Origin: an uncultured Corynebacterium sp.
GTDB lineage: Bacteria; Actinomycetota; Actinomycetes; Mycobacteriales; Mycobacteriaceae
Direction: 5' to 3'
Length of the DNA: 35,255 nt
Assembly: GCF_946221105.1 (NCBI RefSeq)
Contig: NZ_CAMICL010000021.1
Coordinates: 1 to 35,255, forward strand
Part shown: piece after piece, positions 30,928 through 35,255 of the stretch
Numbering within the stretch: position 1 is the first letter of the stretch
Layout: every line of letters starts with the position of its first letter
Program-made: the position numbers and the translations under genes
Notes under the pieces: model-generated
The model's input: the letters and a program-made list of their open reading frames with translations, nothing else
The model's database searches: none
What the model was told of the DNA's origin: nothing

Positions 30928-31746
30928 ATGTTGACCCTGTTGCTCATTTTCTTGATTGTTGGCGGTCTGGTGGTGTTGCCGAACATGGGCGGGCAGCGCC
31001 AGATGCCGCAGTCACGTCGCCAGGTGGCGAGGCAACAGCAGCTGTCTTTCGACGACGCGTACGCCGACGCCAAGCGCTGGACCGACCGTTTGGGCTCGCA
31101 GGTGCTGAACCTCTCCGGCAACGACACCGCCTCCCAGCAGGCCATGGCGGACGCCTCCGAGCGCTTCAACGCGGCATCCGCAGGGCTTGCCGACGCACGT
31201 TCCGTCAAGCAGGCGATGCTGGCCCGCGAGTCCGCGTTGGAGGGCCTGCACTACGTCAACGCGGCCCGCGAGATCATGGGGCTGCCCGCCGGGCCGCAGC
31301 TGCCGGAGCTGGAGGGCCAGCGCCAGGCCGGCCGCGTGACTGAGCAGCGCACCGTCACGCAGGAGGACGGCACGCAGGTCATGGCGTCGCCGCACGCGAC
31401 CGCGCAGACGCCGCACTACTACCCCGGCGGCGCGGTTGCGGGCCGCCCGGTGCCGGCCGGCTGGTACTCCACCGCGTGGTGGGGGCCGGCGATGATGACC
31501 GGCGTGTGGGCCGCCAGCTCCATGATGTTCTACTCCGCCATGTTCGCCGGGATGTCCGGTGTGGCGTCTGCGGAGGCGTTTGAGGCTGGCGGACTCGGCG
31601 AAGGCATGGATGGCGCTGGCGGCATGGACGGCACGGACGGTGCGGGCGAGATGGGCGACATGGGCGACGCCGGCGGCGACTTCGGGGACGGCGGCGGACT
31701 GTTCGGCGACGGCGGCGGCTTCGACTTCGGGGGATTCGACTTTTAG
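30928..31746 (+). CDS. Membrane protein with a Gly/Asp/Phe-rich tail, function unknown
   Basis: The 272-residue protein begins with a membrane helix (MLTLLLIFLIVGGLVVLPNM). A helical Gln/Ala-rich region (about 25-140), probably a coiled coil, follows. Next come a Tyr/Trp/Met-rich hydrophobic part (about 163-212, GWYSTAWWGPAMMTGVWAAS) and a tail of about 55 residues almost wholly Gly, Asp, Met and Phe (ends GGGFDFGGFDF). I do not recognise the family with confidence; it may be a DUF1542-type protein as annotated in corynebacteria. The ATG at 30928 has CTAGGAGG 4-9 nt upstream, so the earlier in-frame start at 30865 is rejected. It precedes etfB by 60 nt, but a possible etf promoter lies between. 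Confidence 0.8.
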   Translation: MLTLLLIFLIVGGLVVLPNMGGQRQMPQSRRQVARQQQLSFDDAYADAKRWTDRLGSQVLNLSGNDTASQQAMADASERFNAASAGLADARSVKQAMLARESALEGLHYVNAAREIMGLPAGPQLPELEGQRQAGRVTEQRTVTQEDGTQVMASPHATAQTPHYYPGGAVAGRPVPAGWYSTAWWGPAMMTGVWAASSMMFYSAMFAGMSGVASAEAFEAGGLGEGMDGAGGMDGTDGAGEMGDMGDAGGDFGDGGGLFGDGGGFDFGGFDF

Positions 31747-31754
31747 CCGTGCGT

Positions 31755-31760
31755 TACACT
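31755..31760 (+). promoter_or_regulatory. Possible -10 of the etfBA promoter
   Basis: TACACT (31755-31760) lies in the spacer before etfB. A good -35 is not evident. A transcript from here would have a leader of about 40 nt carrying the AAGGAG (31796-31801). Confidence 0.35.
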
Positions 31761-31806
31761 GCACAGCGATCGCGAACCCCAGAAAGCTCAAGAGCAAGGA
31801 GTGGCC

Positions 31807-32580
31807 GTGCGCATTGCTGTGCTGCTGAAAGAAGTGCCGGACACGTACAGTGACCGCGAAATGAACCTGGAGACGGGTTTGACGGACCGCTCCGGCGACG
31901 TCGTCGCCGACGAGGTCAGCGAACGCGCCGTCGAGGCCGCGCTGCGCATCGCCGAAGCCGGCGAAAACGTCGAGGTTGAGATCTTAAGCGTCGGCCCGGA
32001 ATCCTCCGCGGACTCGGTGCGCCGCGGCATCGCCATGGGCGCGAGCGAGGCCTACATCGTCTCGGACGACGCGCTCACCGGCGCGGATGCGACGATGACT
32101 GGCGAGGTGTTGGCGAAGCTCGTCGAGAAGCAGGGCTACGACCTCGTCATCGCGGGCGCCGAGTCTTCCGACGGCGGCACCGGCGTCATCGCCCCCTTCA
32201 TGGCCGAGCTGTTGGACTGGCCGGTGCTGACTAACCTCACCGAGCTCACGCTCGAGGGCGAGACCGTTCGCGCCACCCAGGCCTCCGACGCCGCCACCGT
32301 CGAACTGCAAGCACAGCTGCCGGCCGTGGTGTCCGTCGCCGACGAGTTCGCGGACCCGCGCTACCCCAACTTCAAGGGGCTGATGGCCGCGAAGAAGAAG
32401 GAGCTGCGCACCGTCACCCTCGGCGAGCTCGGCGTGGACCCGGAGGACTTCACGCACCCGCGCGCCATCATGGTGGGCATCGAGCGCCGCCCGGAGCGCG
32501 AGCGCGGCGAGATCATCGACGCGAACTCCACCGCCGCGGCCCGCCTGGTGGACTTCCTCGAAGCCAAGAACCTCATTTAA
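31807..32580 (+). CDS. etfB: Electron transfer flavoprotein, beta subunit
   Basis: EtfB and EtfA form the soluble FAD protein that collects electrons from acyl-CoA and other dehydrogenases. The 257-residue protein begins MRIAVLLKEVPDTYSDREMN and shows the family order: ALRIAEAG..VEILSVGPESSADSVRRGIAMGASEAY, then VIAGAESSDGGTGVIAPFMAELLDWPVLTNL and the C-terminal arm. I chose the GTG at 31807 because AAGGAG (31796-31801) is 5 nt upstream. The GTG at 31801 overlaps that site. It is 9 nt upstream of etfA. Confidence 0.95.
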   Translation: MRIAVLLKEVPDTYSDREMNLETGLTDRSGDVVADEVSERAVEAALRIAEAGENVEVEILSVGPESSADSVRRGIAMGASEAYIVSDDALTGADATMTGEVLAKLVEKQGYDLVIAGAESSDGGTGVIAPFMAELLDWPVLTNLTELTLEGETVRATQASDAATVELQAQLPAVVSVADEFADPRYPNFKGLMAAKKKELRTVTLGELGVDPEDFTHPRAIMVGIERRPERERGEIIDANSTAAARLVDFLEAKNLI

Positions 32581-32589
32581 GGAGCAGCC

Positions 32590-33519
32590 ATGACCCAGAT
32601 TCTTGTTGTCCCGGACCGCTCCTTCGACGGCTCGGTCAGCCCCGTTGCGGCCGAGCTCATCGGCGCCGCGTCCGCCGTCGGCACCCCGGTGGTGCTGGCG
32701 TCGGACCGCGCGCATGCCGAGGAGCTGGGTGCCGTCGGCGCCGCTGTCGTGCTCGTGTCCGACGCCCCGCTTATCGACGCAGCTGCCGCCGCCTTCGACG
32801 AACTCTTCCCAGCCGCCGTCCTGTTCGCCCACACCGTGCGCGGCCGCGAAGCCGCCGGCCGGTTCGCCGCACGCACAGGCAAGGCGCTGCTCACCGACGC
32901 GGTGTCTGTGAGCTGCGACGACCAGGGCATTGTCACCGAGCACCAGAACTTCGGCGGCGTCTACACCGCTTCCGCTGCGGCGACGCACTCCGCGCCGGTG
33001 ATCACCCTGCGCAAGGGTGCCGTGGAAACGCGCGCCGAGGCGACCACGCCTGAGGTGCGGGAGTTGGAGGTGGAGCCGACGGGACGTCGAGAGGCAAAAG
33101 TGCTCTCCGTGACCCCCGTGGAGCGCGCCTCCGACCGCCCCGACCTGCTCACCGCCGACAAGGTGGTCGCAGGCGGCGTGTCCCTGGGCGACGAGGACAT
33201 GTTTGAAGACCTCGTTGGCGGACTTGCCGACGCGCTGGGCGCCGCCGTCGGCGCTACCCGCTCCGCCGTCGACGAAGGCCAGGTGCCCTACGAGGCGCAG
33301 ATCGGCCAAACCGGCGTGATGGTCAGCCCGAAGCTCTACATCGGCGTCGGCATCTCCGGCGCCGTGCAGCACCTGGTGGGCATGCAGACCGCCGACACCA
33401 TCGTGGCGATCAACTCCGACGAGGACGCCCCGATCTTCGACATCGCCGACTTCGGCATCATCGGCGACCTGTTCGACCTGGTGCCGGACATCATCTCCGA
33501 GATTGAGGCGCGCAAGTAA
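32590..33519 (+). CDS. etfA: Electron transfer flavoprotein, alpha subunit
   Basis: EtfA carries the FAD. The 309-residue protein has the N-terminal Rossmann-like half and the conserved C-terminal FAD-binding segment: VVAGGVSLGDEDMFE, SRSAVDEGQVPYEAQIGQTG-type (here TRSAVDEG...IGQTG), LYIGVGISGAVQHLVGM and INSDEDAPIFDIADFGIIGD. The ATG has AAGGAG upstream. Its TAA overlaps the ATG of the next gene by one base. No FixC/FixX or ETF:quinone oxidoreductase gene is in the window. Confidence 0.97.
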   Translation: MTQILVVPDRSFDGSVSPVAAELIGAASAVGTPVVLASDRAHAEELGAVGAAVVLVSDAPLIDAAAAAFDELFPAAVLFAHTVRGREAAGRFAARTGKALLTDAVSVSCDDQGIVTEHQNFGGVYTASAAATHSAPVITLRKGAVETRAEATTPEVRELEVEPTGRREAKVLSVTPVERASDRPDLLTADKVVAGGVSLGDEDMFEDLVGGLADALGAAVGATRSAVDEGQVPYEAQIGQTGVMVSPKLYIGVGISGAVQHLVGMQTADTIVAINSDEDAPIFDIADFGIIGDLFDLVPDIISEIEARK

Positions 33520-34937
33520 TGCAGGTAGAACTCCGCCGAGGACTGCCCCGTGTGCCGGGCGGCGAGCCGTGGCCGCCAGCCGGCACCGTCGACGTGGAAG
33601 GCGCGGTGGCCGCCGCGGCTGAGCCCGTTGCTGGCGGTGCCGCGGCGCCCGTTGCCGGCGCGACCGAGACCGCCGAAGTACCGCTGCGCCGCGGCCTGCC
33701 GCGCGTGTCCGGCGGCGAACCGTGGCCGCCAGCCGGCACCGTGCGCGTTGCGGCGCCCGCTGCCGCTGATGCTGCCGCCGCACCCGCTTCCGCTGCAGAA
33801 ACCACCGACCCAGCAGAGCCTTCGCACACGGTCGAGGTGCCGCTGCGCCAAGGCCTGCCCCGCGTCGAGGGCGGCGAACCGTGGCCGCCCGCCGGCACCG
33901 TGCGCGTCGCCGCGCCGGCACCGGTTACCGAGCCCGCGCCAGAGCCACAACCCGAGACCGCGGCGCCCGGGGCGACAGTGGTCGACGACGCCGTGGCCAA
34001 GACGGCCCCTGAGCCGGCGCCGAAACCTGCTCAGGCGGCGCCCGTTGCGCAATCTGCGGGGAAACCGGAGGGCGTCGCAAAGCAATGGCTCCCATGGGCG
34101 ATCGGCGCACTCCTGCTGCTCGCCGCGGCCATTTTCGGCGCGCGCTGGTACGTGGGCACCGAGACCGGCGCCGACTTCATCGCCCGCTACAACGGCATCC
34201 AGCCGCTGCCGGACAACGCCCCCACCGGGCTGCCCGGCTGGCTGAACTGGGCGCACTTCTTCAACATGTTCCTGATGGCGCTGATCATCAAAACAGGCAT
34301 CGACGTGCGCCGCGAGAAACGCCCCGCCGCCTACTGGCAGCCGAAAAAGGGCGGTAAGAAGATCTCGGTGACGCTCTGGCTGCACCAGCTTCTCGACGTC
34401 GCGTGGGTCGCCCTCGGCGCCATCTTCTTCGTCCTGCTGTTCACCACCGGCCAATGGATGCGCATCGTGCCCACCAGCTGGGACGCCATCCCGCACGCGG
34501 TGTCGGCGGGCCTGCAGTACCTGTCGCTGGACTGGCCGACGGAAAACCCCTGGCTGCACTACAACGCGCTGCAGGAGCTGTCGTACTTCGTCACCGTGTT
34601 CATCGCCTCGCCGCTGGCCATCGTGTCTGGTTTCCGCATGAGCAGCATGTGGCCGGCGTCGTGGAAGGCGGTGCCGGTGTCGTGGGCGCGCGCGGTGCAC
34701 TTCCCCACCATGATCTACTTCGTGGCGTTTGTGGTGGTGCACGTGTTCCTCGTGCTCACCACCGGCCTGCGCGGCAACATGAACGCGATGTTCGCCTCGC
34801 GTGAGGACGCCACCAGCTGGATCGGTGTGGTGTTCTTCCTGGTCGCAGCAGGTGTGACGGCGTTGGGCTGGTTCTTCGCGCGCGCCTCGGTGGTTGCGCC
34901 GGTGGCGGGCAAGACCGGCAAGGTGTCCAAGCGCTAA
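33519..34937 (+). CDS. Cytochrome-b-like membrane protein with a triple-repeat N-terminal arm
   Basis: The 472-residue protein begins with a Pro/Ala-rich arm of about 188 residues. This arm carries three copies of LRxGLPRVxGGEPWPPAGTV (residues 5-24, 56-75, 109-128). About six membrane helices follow (near 190-211, 241-260, 286-310, 354-372, 394-416, 434-454). Histidines in or next to helices (246, 289, 394, 408, and possibly 347) fit the four axial ligands of the cytochrome b561/formate-dehydrogenase-gamma/hydrogenase-cytochrome-b group. I assign it to that superfamily by topology and these residues, not by a close named homologue. TAATG overlap with etfA implies coupled translation, so it may receive electrons from ETF and pass them to menaquinone. 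That role is inference. Confidence 0.75.
   Translation: MQVELRRGLPRVPGGEPWPPAGTVDVEGAVAAAAEPVAGGAAAPVAGATETAEVPLRRGLPRVSGGEPWPPAGTVRVAAPAAADAAAAPASAAETTDPAEPSHTVEVPLRQGLPRVEGGEPWPPAGTVRVAAPAPVTEPAPEPQPETAAPGATVVDDAVAKTAPEPAPKPAQAAPVAQSAGKPEGVAKQWLPWAIGALLLLAAAIFGARWYVGTETGADFIARYNGIQPLPDNAPTGLPGWLNWAHFFNMFLMALIIKTGIDVRREKRPAAYWQPKKGGKKISVTLWLHQLLDVAWVALGAIFFVLLFTTGQWMRIVPTSWDAIPHAVSAGLQYLSLDWPTENPWLHYNALQELSYFVTVFIASPLAIVSGFRMSSMWPASWKAVPVSWARAVHFPTMIYFVAFVVVHVFLVLTTGLRGNMNAMFASREDATSWIGVVFFLVAAGVTALGWFFARASVVAPVAGKTGKVSKR
33528..33902 (+). repeat. Three coding repeats of the GLPRVxGGEPWPPAGTV motif
   Basis: Copies at 33528-33590, 33681-33743 and 33840-33902 encode nearly identical 20-residue units. 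They are separated by Ala/Pro/Glu-rich linkers with a period of about 51-53 residues. Nucleotide identity is high in the GGCGARCCGTGGCCGCC core but not exact, suggesting older duplication under selection for the peptide. Confidence 0.85.
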
Positions 34938-34954
34938 AACTTCGCAACGTATAC

Positions 34955-34980
34955 CGCGGTGGTGCTGGTGCGCCACCGCG
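34955..34980 (+). terminator. Candidate terminator after the etf-cytochrome operon
   Basis: An 8-bp perfect stem, CGCGGTGG (34955-34962) and CCACCGCG (34973-34980), with a 10-nt loop is followed by TTGTGCGTT. The T-run is poor. It lies 18 nt past the stop codon. Confidence 0.5.
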
Positions 34981-35092
34981 TTGTGCGTTCCTGTGGACAA
35001 CTGGGATTGTTTGTTGACGCTTCAACGCGGTTATCCACAGATTTATTTTTGGGTCTTGTTTGGTGTTGCGTCGCCGCCATAACTTCTGGGCC
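34981..35092 (+). promoter_or_regulatory. Upstream region of the DUF222/HNH-type gene, with inverted DnaA-box-like sites
   Basis: TGTGGACAA (34992-35000) and TTATCCACA (35031-35039) are inverted DnaA-box-like sequences. GTTGA-CGCT-TCAAC lies between them. A possible promoter follows: TTGTTT (35056-35061), a 16-bp spacer and CATAAC (35078-35083), 9 nt before the ATG, leaving little or no leader. No Shine-Dalgarno is visible. Confidence 0.45.
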
Positions 35093-35255
35093 ATGAACTT
35101 CACCGACTTTGTTTCCGCAGGCGTCTCCGTGCTCGCCGACTTCGACCGCGACGTAGCCATGGCCGCCGGCCTGTCCACCGGGCGCGTGCGCGACCTGGCC
35201 CGGGTGCACCACGCGTATTACGGCCCGACCCAGTTCACCCGCAAACAACGCGACG
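35093..35255 (+). CDS. N-terminal part of a DUF222/HNH-endonuclease-type protein (3' end outside window)
   Basis: The frame opens at ATG 35093 and runs off the right edge after 54 codons. Residues MNFTDFVSAGVSVL and LARVHHAYYGPTQFTRKQR are typical of the N-terminus of corynebacterial DUF222 proteins that end in an HNH nuclease domain, a multi-copy family in this genus. The HNH domain itself is not in the window, so the call rests on the N-terminal pattern. The function of the family is unclear. Confidence 0.65.
   Translation, partial: MNFTDFVSAGVSVLADFDRDVAMAAGLSTGRVRDLARVHHAYYGPTQFTRKQRD

Noticed and set aside
1..35255. CRISPR arrays, insertion sequences, prophage genes, integrase or att sites
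   Set aside because: No regularly spaced direct repeats, transposase, integrase or phage structural proteins were seen on reading both strands.

Overview
This high-GC window looks like the chromosome of a Corynebacterium (Actinomycetota, Mycobacteriales). The evidence is gene order and protein character. The conserved actinobacterial blocks nadD-rsfS-gpgP-degV-comEA-comEC, rplU-rpmA-obg-proB-(2-hydroxyacid dehydrogenase)-proA, valS-folC-DUF4233...ndk-rne, mdh/tetR/clpX and tig-clpP1-clpP2 lie next to each other. There is also a cutinase-type secreted esterase, a YPDG/Rib-type surface protein end, and a DUF222/HNH-type N-terminus at the right edge. Several genes start with GTG or TTG, and some seem to be leaderless. 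I see no insertion sequence, prophage, CRISPR array or rRNA.

Layout. 1-590: 3' end of a surface protein, converging on comEC through a long perfect hairpin. 574-5507: minus-strand block comEC, comEA, degV, gpgP, rsfS, nadD (competence/DNA uptake, methylglucose-lipopolysaccharide-type phosphatase, ribosome silencing, NAD synthesis). 5514-6847: a small secreted protein coupled to a secreted cutinase-like esterase. 6857-12794: proA, an orphan ribbon-helix-helix protein on the plus strand, a 2-hydroxyacid dehydrogenase, proB, obg, rpmA, rplU (proline synthesis plus ribosome genes). 12979-17361: rne, a TetR regulator, ndk, a small membrane protein. 17387-18796: a plus-strand acyl-CoA synthetase-like gene set into the otherwise minus-strand cluster. 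18805-24423: DUF4233, folC, valS, mdh. 24566-25303: a TetR regulator divergent from mdh. 25314-30473: clpX, a plus-strand lipoprotein gene, clpP2, clpP1, trigger factor (protein quality control). 30554-30843: tRNA-Pro(UGG) and tRNA-Gly(UCC). 30928-34937: plus-strand block of a membrane protein with a Gly/Asp-rich tail, then etfB, etfA and a heme-b-type membrane protein. 35093 to the edge: start of a DUF222/HNH-type gene.

The least ordinary part is 31807-34937. An electron-transfer flavoprotein pair is translationally coupled (TAATG) to a six-helix, histidine-bearing membrane protein whose long N-terminal arm carries three copies of an LPRVxGGEPWPPAGTV motif. This suggests an ETF-to-membrane electron route that does not use a classical ETF:quinone oxidoreductase. 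Other points of interest are two 48-bp elements with the same architecture (inverted DnaA-box-like sequences 39 bp apart) at 2855-2902 and 34992-35039, a noncoding cluster of GTGAAC/GTTCAC hairpins at 28937-29054, a ClgR-like operator before clpP1, a CRP/GlxR-like operator before mdh, and an imperfect palindrome over the tRNA-Pro promoter.
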